Both the position numbers and the translations under genes were made by a program. A DNA stretch of 64,000 nucleotides, taken from assembly GCA_016758965.1 (NCBI GenBank), contig JAEPRB010000041.1:157091-221090 (forward strand), written 5' to 3'. Below the pieces are notes generated by a model that was not told where the DNA came from, made no database searches, and saw only the letters and a list, made by a program, of their open reading frames with translations. This document shows, one piece after another, positions 34,621 to 46,448 of the stretch; the stretch's first letter is position 1, and every line of letters starts with the position of its first letter. This stretch comes from Circinella minor. Taxonomy: Eukaryota > Mucoromycota > Mucoromycetes > Mucorales > Lichtheimiaceae.

Positions 34621-37113
34621 TTAGCGTCTTTGAACAAAAGGTCTCTGATGAGATGGAATGCGAGAATTAATGCTAGGAATACGATGGTGTGTTGCTACAG
34701 GATTGAGCGAAGATGAAGAAGATGGATGAGAAGTTGCACTTCTTACAGCGGCTACCATGGCAGATGAAGGTGATTGATATGGGAACCAGTTCCCCATAAT
34801 TGAATTTGCCTGGGCTGATAATAATCGACTTGATGTTGTTTTCCGTAAATACATTTCACGTGGATGGTTCCATTCCAGATGGTCCTTGCTATTCCTTCGC
34901 CTTTGTCGATCATCTTCTTCAGTAGGAGCAAATAAACAATCCTCGGGTCGAGGTAATTTTACGCGTGGAGTTTTAATAGGTCGTGATTTTCTTGAAGCAT
35001 CATCGTGTTCTTTCGCCATCGAAGTATGAGAAGATATAATAGGAGTTGTAGGAAGAGAAGAATATGAAGGAGTAATTGATGAATTTAGGACTTGTGAAGT
35101 GGAAGTAATCGAAGGGCTAGGAGAAGACTTCATTGATGACTCGTCATGGTGAGGATGGTCAGATGAAGAAGAACTTACAGGTTGGTGCTGCATGATAATG
35201 CTTTTATCTATGTCTCGATTATTTAGTATATTACAGGAAGGACTTGTAGGTGGATAGAATGGAGAAGGAGTCCGTTGTGATGGTATCATATATTCCAATC
35301 GAGTACTACTATTACTACTTGTAATTGTCGATGCTGCTGTAATCGTAGTAGGTGTGGTACTGACAGTTGTGGCTGTATCAAACTAGAAAGATATTTCATA
35401 TTAGTTTATTTTTATTTTTATTTGATAATAAAATAAGTATAAATATAGCCATGCTTACCAATGCCGCAACAGCTGGAGAAATGGATGTGTGTTCTAATAA
35501 AGATGTAATTGGGTTTGGTGCTGTCGTAGTAGCAGAATTCAAAGTGGGCGTTGTTGTAGTTGTATTAAAAATTGAAGGGTAAGGACGGTAACCAATTGTA
35601 GGTGTAGGTGTAGGAGTTGATGGAACTGTAGGTGGTGATTCAATAATAATTGTCCGGTTTTGTTGATGTTGGATAGGTGATGTTATTGAAGAAGAGAAAG
35701 ATGATGCTGTAACAGTTGTAGTAATTGGAGGAGGAGGAGGAGGAGGTGGTGGTGGCGGTTGGTGTAAAATAGAAGTGTGCGATAACGGTGTTCCTTCCAG
35801 TGTTGCAAGACAAACAATATACAAATCTTCTAACGAAGATGATACAAAAAGATCGGAACCCAGCCCGCCGCCAAGATAAAATCGAGAATTAAGTATAAGG
35901 TGTGATCCATTAGGAGTTTTGAAACCGAGTGGCTCTTTGAGAGTCAATGACCCATTAGCAATATTTAATAGTATGTTAGGTGATGTAGATGAAAAGCATT
36001 CAGATGTTGTACGTTGAGTCGGTGGTAACATACGTTTTTCATGACGATTTACATTATCCAACAAACATCGATGTATCCGTGCCAAGCGGTCAGCATGTTC
36101 TGGTAAAATGAAGTCGTACAATGAACGGTGTGCAAATTCGTGTGGATATATGCCGAGCATATCTAATGACTCATCTGAAACTCGTGCGCAACAGACATCC
36201 ATTGATAAAAAAACCTGCATTATAATGAAAGTGTATGTATATGAGTGATGAATCCGAAGCTTGCTATGTACTAGTAAAAAAATAATCTAAAATATAAGCT
36301 TTTTTTCCTGCTTACTGTGATCATGGATTTTTCGACAGGGTCTTTATCACTGTGATCACCTGGAGGGCGTGTCATGGAAAATGAAGACCGAACAAGTCCA
36401 GGAGTCAACAAGCCATTTGATATTGATTTAGTTTCCCCTGTTATTGATGTTGACGACGTGGATGATAACGGTGATGAATATATCGATTCATTCAAGGATG
36501 ATGACATTCTTGATGAGATATTTTGTCGATCTCGTCGTCTGGGTCTTCCGCGTTTTTTATGCTGTACGTCGAAACAAGTATCTTCTCTTCCTGATTGAAC
36601 ACATCTTTTACAAGGTCGTGCGACTATACAAAAAGAATAAATAAAAGATGAATGAGTAACATTTTTTTTATGCTTTATGTTTTCTTTCTTTTTCTATCTT
36701 ACCATCGCAAGCCAAATGCGCTTTTTGACAGTTAACCTATACGAAAAAAACTACACTGTCAATATAAAAAAAATATTCATTCGAATATGGGGTGAAGTTG
36801 GAATTTTTTAAATGAAATAGTGAAGAAATTAAAAATTTGTTGCTGACAAAATATATAAATCTGAAACAAAACAACTTCATTTCTCTTTTCCATTTCTCTT
36901 ATAAATATATAGTGGCAACGCACTCAAACTGCTTACACATGCTGCAGGAACATGGGATTTGGATGGTCGTTTCTTTGGTATAAGTGAGGATGATGAGGAT
37001 GTTCCATTATTATTAATGATGTTATTATTTGTTTCTCGTGTGATTGCAAGTGACGGTGATGTTGGTGATGGTAATGAAAAAGGTCGACCCGTAACATGCA
37101 CTGCTTCCATCAT
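34621..37113 (-). CDS. Zn2Cys6-PAS transcription factor (AcuK/Ert1/Rds2-like), 678 aa, five exons
   Basis: This is a predicted DNA-binding regulator. Exons are 37113-36937, 36736-36703 (34 nt), 36623-36316, 36214-35459 and 35382-34621 (2037 nt). The binuclear zinc cluster, residues 59-87, is C-X2-C-X6-C-X5-C-X2-C-X8-C (CVNCQKAHLACD, RPCKRCVQSGREDTC) and is spread over three exons. The basic stretch HKKRGRPRRRDR follows it. A PAS domain begins near residue 174 (FLSMDVCCARVSDESLDMLG, HRSLYDFILPEHADRLARIH). Long disordered Ser/Thr/Pro segments with PPPPPPPPPP follow. The QKAHLACD form and the PAS domain resemble regulators of gluconeogenesis and non-fermentable carbon use (AcuK, Ert1, Rds2). That role is inferred by family likeness, and the family is broad in Mucoromycota. 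Confidence 0.88.
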
Positions 37114-40100
37114 TTAGTGCAAAAAAACGTTGGGCCAAGAAAGAGAGAAAAGAAAATGAAAAGAAAAGAAAAAAAGAAAAGAAGTCAGAAGAATTAAAAA
37201 AAAAGAAAATTATGTGTTTTTGGGGGGAGGTGAAGAAGAGGGGGGTGTTAAAATTGTAAAGGTTGTTTTTAAGGCTGCCTCAGATCATTACACTCATACC
37301 CACAATACAGAAATACACACAAAAGCAAACACTTGGTTTCCAATAGTGATTCGGGATATTTTACGGAATTTAGGGCATTTTCCAGTTTTGCTTACATCTT
37401 CTCACACACAAAACTTTTTTTATATAAACATAGACTCCGCCTCTACTGAATGAAGAAGGTCGCGGCCCTCATAAATCTACCAGTGATCACAAAACTCGAA
37501 ACTTTGTTTTTTTTCTCCTTATGACTTAACGTCCTTTTAAATAATTTCTCTGAATATGTTGTATATATTTTTTTCACCTAGTAATGTTTTATTAGATAAA
37601 GATATATCATCAAATGTAGCTAATTCACGTATTCAAAAAGAAACCTTATGAATTCTGTTTAAAATATCATGAAAACATGTTTGTCACCACCGTCCTCATG
37701 GTGATTATTTTTTGACTTGAGGTTGTCATACATTTTATGAGCCAGTCCATTAATAGCTGAAGAAAGTTAACAACCAATCAAACGAATTGGAACCATAATT
37801 TTAACGGAAATGATAGCAAAGGTTTGGGACTTTTGTACCAACATCATACTTTGTAACTCGGTGCTCTCTCCCCCCGCACAAAAAATTAATAAATGTGTAT
37901 GACTTGAGATCGACATGTGGTAAACATAGTTTACTATTATTATTATTGAAAGGACTGATTGTCAGCAGACCGGAATTAATATAATTATTTATATTGGATG
38001 ATATGGGCAAAAACGAATTAATACATGTAACAAAGTTTCTAGTTGATGTTTTTTTTTCATATTTTTGATGTGAAACATGATATCGCAAAAACAATATATA
38101 AAAAAATGATTCTCATATGAGATTATGATTCCATATGTGTGTTAAGTAATGGTATTATAACCTTAAATGAGGCATCATCATGCAACATTCAATGCTAGGT
38201 GCACCGAATAGTGACATATTATTGTTGTTTATCAATTTCATTTATCAGCATAATAAAAATAGTTAATAAATGTTAGACAAAAAATCATTTCCCGATTCGA
38301 TTCAGTTGGCAAGGTTTACATGTCAATATTCCGTATTTAGTAATCCAATGCAAGATCCGAAGAAACATGCAACGCATTAATTATGTACTCTTTTCTGACA
38401 AACAATCAGTAGCGATAAATTTATACATAAATCGATGCCATGTGAAAATTACGACTGTAAAAGATGTAGGAGAATACCTCCTTGAAGTACATCATTTTTT
38501 CAATGTCATCTTGGATGGGAAAAAAAGTAAATAATACGTGAAACTTTCACGTTGTTTAACAAATTAAATTCTTCTTATTTATATAATCAGAACTACTTAT
38601 TTATTGTAAATATAAAATTTTACATCGTCCAAATAATAACGCAGATGGGCCTCTCTTGTATTTTTTTTTGATATTATTATCATATTGTCCTCCATATATA
38701 AACATGTATGTATGTTTCAATCCACTCAACACATTTATTTTCATTTATTGTATATAAATACGTCCCAGCTTTATTCTCTTTCTTGCTCCTCTTTTATAAT
38801 AAGTATGTTGTTAATTATGTTTTAGTAGTTTAGAGAGATACAGAAACAATCATCCCATTCTTAAAAGGGTATAGATACATCTCAAATTGCTATTAATGAA
38901 TCTAGTGAAAATCTATGCAGTTGTATGTACAGCATCAGTATTTCTGTTTTTGACATATTTTCAAACAAGATTAAGAAATATGTGTACGTACACACGATTT
39001 ATTGGATATTTTTGTCCAACGTAATTATCAGCGTGTATATATGGTAATATATATTTCTACTTTATTTCTTTATCTGAATCTCAATCACTTTATTAATAAA
39101 TTATAAAACATTAATCTGGTCTTCTTGTATAAATAGTATATAATAAGGTTGAACTTTATGAACTATGAATTAAAAAAGACGATTTAAATGCAACCGTCGT
39201 CCGGAATTTTTCCCTTTTATGTGCTTTGCACAAGGTTTCACTACATTGATATTTTATATTTACATATCTTCTGATTTGATGTTTTTCCTCCCTCGTTGCT
39301 TCTTGGCGACGATCCATAAACATCAAATGTGAGACAGTTTTTAACTGCACTGTGTTACCAAGCAATCTAATATGATATTTTTATACCAGCTACCTTTCCG
39401 ATCCACCCCCTTCCTTCTTTATATCCAAAAACTCTGTATCTGTAAAGAAAAATGAGAGAGTAAGTGAGTGCTAAAGCTACTATCCGTGCAGAAACGTACA
39501 GTAATATGATCATAGTCGAGCACCATTGCAATGTTATGTATATGTGGTAGCAATAAATGACATTGTAATATTACTATTTGAATTCTCAGATAATGAATGT
39601 TTTGACACGTTGTACATTATTGACATCTATCAAAACCCCAAACATTAGTTGAAATATACACATATATTCATAAGCTATTATTGTTGTCAAATCTCATTTT
39701 TACAGATTAGAGATGAAAACATTACAACGTGCTTTTACAAGAAAAGCATTTTAATACATAAACATAGATAATTGTTATCATACGTACAAAGATGCGTAAA
39801 GAGCAAATTCCTATATTTCACAACAATTCCTTTGCCACATAAAAATAACTAGAATATGAAGAAGGACAAAAGTAATATGTCTGCTAACTTCCTAGATGCA
39901 CATGTTGAAATGGGGATATGATTGATGCTAGAGCATAATGTTATCACATGAGAATTACTAAATATTTACATAAAAAATATTTTGTATGTCGGCAAAAAAC
40001 CATAAGGAGAATTTGCAAAACATACTTATTATTTTAAAAGCAAAAATAATGAGCTAACCAAATAAAAAGGAATATCTTCACTGAGATTCGAAAAAAAAAC

Positions 40101-43100
40101 TATTTGTCCAAATATTTGTGCCACATAGTGAAAGGAAAAAAAAAACAGGGTATTTTTTTTTTTTGCGCTATTGCACAAATTTATTTGTGTAAATACTATG
40201 ACTTCTTAATGACAGCAACAGGGTAGTCAATTTGGTGACAAGAAAAATAAATCTTGGACGACAGGATTCGCTGATGTCATGATATTATAGTTCTATCAAG
40301 AGATAAGAAACAATAAGTTAAAATTTATGTTTACGTATTTGAGAGGGAGATCAGCCAACTATGGGTATCTGATCGCAATAAATGAGAATACTATAAGAGC
40401 AAAAAATAAATCGTATGATACGTAGTATTTCAGCAAGAAATAACTTTATTACCGTTATCAAAATAGAGTCCAGGTTATGATCGTCTTGATGTGTTAATTT
40501 TGAGTGTTAAATAAAAATATAATGTAAAAATGACCAAGGATTTATTTATTGACATAAACCACAACTTTAATAATAGTTTTTTTGGTAAAATGTTCTGCTC
40601 CACTCAGGATAATAATTGCGGTGCCAATTTATAGTATACGCTTTACAATCTAGATTTTTTACTCTGTGGTTTTCAAATAAAATGCAATCATCTATTCTTT
40701 AATACGCGTGGGTAAATGTGATGTTGCATAAAATACGTATGATGATAAAAGATGTTCTTTTTTTAAATTATTATTGTATATCAAAGAAAGATTGGATATT
40801 AGATTATATTTAATTTTTGATTCATAAGATTATTTACGTAATAACTACTGTTTAATATATAATACTGCTAGTTATTTACAAATAATTACACAATCATGAA
40901 TAAATTCACAAAAGATATAAAAATAAGTATCAACTAAATATAGTCTATAGCCACTTTTATTTTTCAATTATACAGCCCCTCCTCGAAACACTTGTAATAA
41001 GTTATTTTTTATTATTAAAATGATATATTGGTATTTATATAATGACACTCTTTCAAAAAAGTACCTCTTATTAGTGATACCCCAACTTTTTATACAAAAG
41101 CACTTAACTTGACTTGTATCGCTGAAAAAAAAAGGTATTCAGTGCAATTGAGTGTTTGAGAGGGCCCGTGCTTGGCTGTAAAGGCCTTGTCCATGTTTCT
41201 GGAGCAACTTTTTTTTTTTTTTTTTTTTTTGTTTCTTTAGTGTTTGCTCTTCCGTTACTCCCTTACACTTCAACAAATGGAGCTCTGGAACTGGGGGTGG
41301 CGAAGGAGGAGTGGGTGGGGGATATAGCCCTTCCTATTCCTCCTTCTACTATTCAATAAGAAAATGATAAGAATAAAAAAATAAAAATATCACTATTATA
41401 AAGTGATACTAATATTTTATTTTGTTTACATGGTATTGAATTAACCCAAACATTTATATTAAAGTGCTGCTTTAAAAAAAGCATTTTTGCTTACTGTTGT
41501 AACGTTTACAGATCGAAACATGCCGTTGTTAATTTATAGAAACACGCGCATATTTTATTTTTACTCAAAATCTCTATTTTTTTCTATTTTTTTTTTTTTT
41601 TTTTTGCTTAGGCAAATGCGTCAGGATTAACTAGATCTTTTAAATAGATTATGTTGATAAGTTATCATTAAAGTGAAAAAACAATTGTTTGTTCTTTCCT
41701 CTCTCTCTGCCTTCTCACAAAGCAGCCACCTTTAGAATGAGAAAGATCATGTGATTTTTTATGATGAAGTAGACCAGCTTTCTAAGATATAATACTTTTA
41801 CAGCTATTTACCCATAATATGGAACTTCAAGTATAACTAGTAAATATTCACGATATTAGCAATGTTACTACTGCTTTTACTGGGTTGATTAAAAAAAAGT
41901 GATTGATAATATGGAAATATATGAATTATTACAACCATTTTATTTTTAACTTTTCAAGAGTATCAAAATTTCTATTCACGATTAAGATTAACTTGAGTAT
42001 TCTTTTACCAAACATTATATACGTATACATAATGAGGAGTAAATATAAAAAAAAATGAATACGTACGTACAAATTTGTTTTCAGACTTTTATTCACAAAT
42101 CAAAATTTAATTTAATATTAATATTAATATTGTTATTTTCCTTTATTCCATGTATAAGTTTTTCTCCTAATGCTTCTTATTATTTATTCTCCATGTACAT
42201 GCTTTTCTTTAGTAAACATGTGTCAGTAAATATAGTTTAAATCAGGTTTTTTTTTAAAGAAAAGAGAAAGGGTTTTGATGAATTTAGCTGGAGAGAATAA
42301 ATTTTTATTTAAAAGTATTATTTTAATTATTACTACTATTTTATTTCAAGTTGGCCGCAATCTATTCACTACTTATTGGTGTTGCGAATTAACAAGTTTT
42401 TTCTCAGCTTAACAACTAAAGTACTGTTATTATTAAAACAATTTTGCACACTAAAAAGAATATAAGCACGCTTACTCCGCATCAAAAATAAAAAATATCA
42501 TAGTGGTATAGTCTTATTACAAAGCGGCTGCCTAGCTATTTAATACTTTTCTATCACACTTTATTCAAAGAAGCTGTAATCATTCGCATTTATTTTCTAT
42601 ACTGACATGTAATGCTATGTAACTACTTTGTTTTAGTACTATAAGCTTATTAATATAACTTGCTCTTGCAATGATTATGACCAACTATCGTTTATGTACC
42701 AGGATACAAAAGATTGTACAGATACATTTTTCTTTTAATGACTCTACAATATGGACCACAACAGCAACGGGTGTAGACGATACTACTTTATCTAGACACT
42801 AATATTTAGACTTAATATTTATCATATTAATAATAGTCATTAACTTTCTTAATCGATAATATGGTGGGAAAATATATATATATATATATATAAAAGTAGA
42901 AAGTCTCATGTACCATTGTTTTTATCATTATTATTTAAAATATACATTCCATCTATAATAGTTAGGAGTATTTACTATATTACAGATATTATTATAGTAA
43001 AAATTAATGAATTATTTGAATGATAGCCTTTATCTTTCCGAGTGGTATTTATTAAATATGTTTAGAGAGCCTTCCATTACGTTACATCTAGTAAACTGAT

Positions 43101-43804
43101 TTTCTCATCTACCATTGTCGTTATAAAAAAGAATACTGGTTTTTGATTATATACTTATAGATCTCTCAAACAATTGTAACTTACCTTACACCTCCGAAAA
43201 ATCCACGCTGAAGAACAATATAAATCAGTGTGTACCACAGCATTGGTTCAACTCTTTCTTTTATTCTCTCAACCATTTCAAGTGCATTTGTACCTTTCTA
43301 TAATTGTTTAAGTTATAGCATACATAACCCACGACATTGGGTCAACTTTTCATTTCATATTATTATATAGTTCTCTTGGGTTCTTGACGTTACACATAGA
43401 TGCACAATCAAGCAGGCTTCGAAGGTTACACTACAAATAACGGTGGGGAAAAAATGTAAAATATAGATATATATTCATATATTCAGTGTGTAATAAACTT
43501 CTTTGTTATTCTTTTCTTTTTCCTAACAGCTATTTGTATTTAAGCCTTACTATACTAATGTCTTTTATATTACATTATTAATTTGTTTATCACCTGACAC
43601 TTTAATATTTTTTTTTTGAAAAAAAAAAGTATAAAAAAGTGGCTAAAGAGTTACCTAAGTATACAAATAATAATATTGTTGCAGCGGTATGGTTTTTGCA
43701 CTTTACAGTAGCTCTTTTTCTTATATATATAATTCACTCCAGAATTAATTATTATTTTATTTCATAATCTTACATAGAAACTATTTTGTAGCCCAAAAAT
43801 AAAA
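37114..43804. other. Gene-poor tract of 6.7 kb
   Basis: This is the longest gene-poor stretch of the window. The first 350 bp upstream of the Zn2Cys6-PAS gene include G-runs, CA-rich and pyrimidine-rich DNA and look like its promoter. The rest is AT-rich, with stops in all frames and only short chance open frames. I see no tRNA-like cloverleaf, tandem satellite array or terminal inverted repeats. A G+C-rich patch at 41150-41345 is listed separately. A short AT repeat lies near 42870-42890. The last kilobase before the HET gene may hold its promoter. Confidence 0.5.
41150..41345. other. Base-composition outlier inside the gene-poor tract
   Basis: About 195 bp that are far richer in G+C than the surrounding DNA, split by a run of more than 20 T. 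The plus strand is open across it (GPVLGCKGLVHVSGATF before the T-run, GALELGVAKEEWVGDIALPI after it), but there is no ATG and no recognised family. It may be a decayed fragment of a coding gene or of an inserted element. Confidence 0.4.
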
Positions 43805-45484
43805 ATGTATATTACCTACAACACTACACAATGGGCTAAAGATCCATATGATCCCATTCGAGTTGGTCAATTTGCAGTGCCACCAGGAAGAATTACTACA
43901 GCACTACCTAAACCTAAATTCATGCCCAGCAAACTTATTCGAACATTTGATATGAAAGTAGTTCCAGGTTCGCAAGTAAATGAAGGATATTGTGCATTAT
44001 CATATTCGTGGAACCAGTCGGGAGACATAGTCTTGGATCCTCTTACGGGTAAAAGTAAACGAAAGGATCAAGGAAAACACAAACTTATTCGGAAAGTACA
44101 CTCAGAAGAATTTGTTCGATTTGAAACTATTATTCAACAAATATGTCATAGTTTTAATATCAAATATATTTGGTATGACCAACTATGTATTAACCAAAAT
44201 GATTTTGAAGAAAAACATCGCGAGTTACGACATATTCACCAAATATACAGCAGCGCATACTACACTATTGCACTTGTTCCTGAATTTAGTATTAAAATTA
44301 AATCTACGAAGGAAAGAAAAAGGCTAAGTGAACAAGATAATGCCGCTGATTTGTATTGTAATTTCTTGGATGCTTTGGATGAAATATCAACCGCTCAATG
44401 GTCGAAGCGATTATGGACTTTGACGGAAGCCATTAAATCGCACCAATTGGTTTACGTTGGCCGGAATATTCATGTCTATTCGGATCAAGTAGTACCAGGG
44501 ATAAAATATATTTCACAAATGAAACAACGGTTCGAACACTGGAATGTAAACACTGTGTTATTTTATGCACATAAACGAATAAGCACAAACGACCATGATC
44601 GAGTGTTTGCTCTCGCCAACCTTTTTCCAGATGTTATGGAAAAATTGTCCATCGACTACAATCAATCTTTGGAAGAATTGATGATTCGATTCTATGAACG
44701 TTTAGCAAAAAGAGATATCACTATCTTGTTTTTCGGTACACTAAATCAATGTAAAGACAAAGGAGCTCTATTTCAAAACATTAATGATAATAACAATGAT
44801 AGCAACAACAAAGCAATTGATGGAAGCAAAAACACATTTCAGCACTTATACAACGAATTACCATCATGGACAGGAGTTGCAGGAGAACATCGTTTGTTTG
44901 AATGGGGTGAAACAATAACATCATTTAAGAACTATGATGTCGTTGGAAGAATAATGAGAGTGACATGTACTAGTATTACCAGGGATGAAACAAGTTATGA
45001 AGAAGAATTAACGGTAAAATATGAAGATTTGCCACCTCTTCCAAGCGATGGGCGAAATTCAGATCCAGAGCTCTGGATTACAACTCAACTACCAGGACAA
45101 AGCTGCTCCAAAAATGTACGTCTGCATCCTAGCTATTATGACATTAATGAAGACGATCTACTTTCGATTTCAAACGAACTTCGAAAATTGTCAAAATTCA
45201 TGCCCATTACAAAGAAAAAATTACGCTGGTCCAAAGTTGTTGAAATTGCATGTAGTATAGAGTTCGACTTAACAGAAGATATCGACGATGGCTCTGACGA
45301 CTGCATAATATTGTCTGGAATCGACTTTAGTTCAAATTATTACTCTCACTTCAGAAAGCGATATTATCCCGTCATTAAAAAGCAAAATAATTATTTTAAA
45401 GTCATTGGGACATGCAGAATATTTAAACCAGAATATTTCTTTTCTGATTGTATTTTGCTCGAACGAACGTTTATTATTCATTGA
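43805..45484 (+). CDS. HET-domain (heterokaryon incompatibility) protein, 559 aa, intronless
   Basis: The HET domain (PF06985 type) occupies about residues 60-210. YCALSYSW at 62-69 is the YvALSYvWG motif with Asn in place of Gly. KYIWYDQLCINQND at 120-133 is the central yiWiDalCInQ motif, here with Tyr-Asp-Gln. IYSSAYYTIALVPE lies at 147-160 and RLWTLTEAI at 202-210 is the RaWtlQE motif. In ascomycetes HET proteins trigger cell death on meeting an incompatible partner or a nucleating NLR. The rest (210-559) shows no repeat or nucleotide-binding domain that I recognise. It has a Asn/Asp-rich linker near 325-340 and an acidic region near the C-terminus. It has no introns, unlike almost all its neighbours. 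Confidence 0.85.
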   Translation: MYITYNTTQWAKDPYDPIRVGQFAVPPGRITTALPKPKFMPSKLIRTFDMKVVPGSQVNEGYCALSYSWNQSGDIVLDPLTGKSKRKDQGKHKLIRKVHSEEFVRFETIIQQICHSFNIKYIWYDQLCINQNDFEEKHRELRHIHQIYSSAYYTIALVPEFSIKIKSTKERKRLSEQDNAADLYCNFLDALDEISTAQWSKRLWTLTEAIKSHQLVYVGRNIHVYSDQVVPGIKYISQMKQRFEHWNVNTVLFYAHKRISTNDHDRVFALANLFPDVMEKLSIDYNQSLEELMIRFYERLAKRDITILFFGTLNQCKDKGALFQNINDNNNDSNNKAIDGSKNTFQHLYNELPSWTGVAGEHRLFEWGETITSFKNYDVVGRIMRVTCTSITRDETSYEEELTVKYEDLPPLPSDGRNSDPELWITTQLPGQSCSKNVRLHPSYYDINEDDLLSISNELRKLSKFMPITKKKLRWSKVVEIACSIEFDLTEDIDDGSDDCIILSGIDFSSNYYSHFRKRYYPVIKKQNNYFKVIGTCRIFKPEYFFSDCILLERTFIIH

Positions 45485-46448
45485 TAAGCAAACAAAGCAT
45501 GAAAATGGTCATAAAGGTTATCATTCATTTATGTTATTTTCCTCCCAAAAATAAAATAAAAAAATAAACTTTTGCCTATTTCCCACGCACCGGTTTTCTT
45601 AATTTTTTTTTCTTTTGAAAAAAAACAACAGTAAATTTCTTCATTGTAATGTTACATTTGTTTTCTTTCTTTCTGTATTACAATTGTTTTAGGTAATAAT
45701 AATATGTTTTACTTTATATAATATTTTCTACAGAGTATCATAAATGATAAATAATGATTGCACCCTACTAACTACCAGCAAATCATTATAACCACGCTAC
45801 AAAGCAAAGGTGCTAATTATCTTTTTGAGCGATGATGGATCAAACATTTTTTTGCTATATTTATACTCAATCAGGATAAATGATAAAACTCGTAATTAAA
45901 TAAACTTTGTTACTAGTAGTAGCTTTTCAAAAACTACTAACTGCATGTGAAACAGAAATGATCACATTCGATAAAAAAAATTCTTCTTGCTCTTGGCATA
46001 TATACAATGTATCCGTAAAAGCTATATAATTATATAGACCACCTCGTTTAAAGAACAACATAATCTATAGACGTGATATTATTATTAACCAGTACTACTT
46101 TTTGTTCAAACAGACACATAATCACTCTTTATATTTTTTCACTACCATAAAAACATTACATAACTACTTCTCTGTATATTTTTTTTATTTACGTAAGAGA
46201 ATTTAATATATTAGTGAGGAGTGTAGGCCAAGGCACACGGAAACTTTTGATACCAGAAAAAAGGTCTTCCGATCATACAGCGCGACATTTAAAATGGTAT
46301 CTATTATTAGTTAAAACCAATTTCAGTTTATAATACGTAATTTATTTCTAGATATTAAAGTTATTGTAAATATATACGTATGGTAGTAAAATTGTTTTCT
46401 ATGTATCTATCGAGTACTGTATTTCTATTATTATTGGGGTTAAGCATC
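45485..46448. other. Convergent intergenic region
   Basis: AT-rich DNA between two facing 3' ends. No gene, RNA or repeat of note is seen. Confidence 0.5.

Noticed and set aside
42476..42545. A sequence resembling a tRNA D-arm (ATAGTGGTATAGTC).
   Set aside because: No acceptor stem, anticodon arm or T-loop consensus follows, so no cloverleaf can be drawn.
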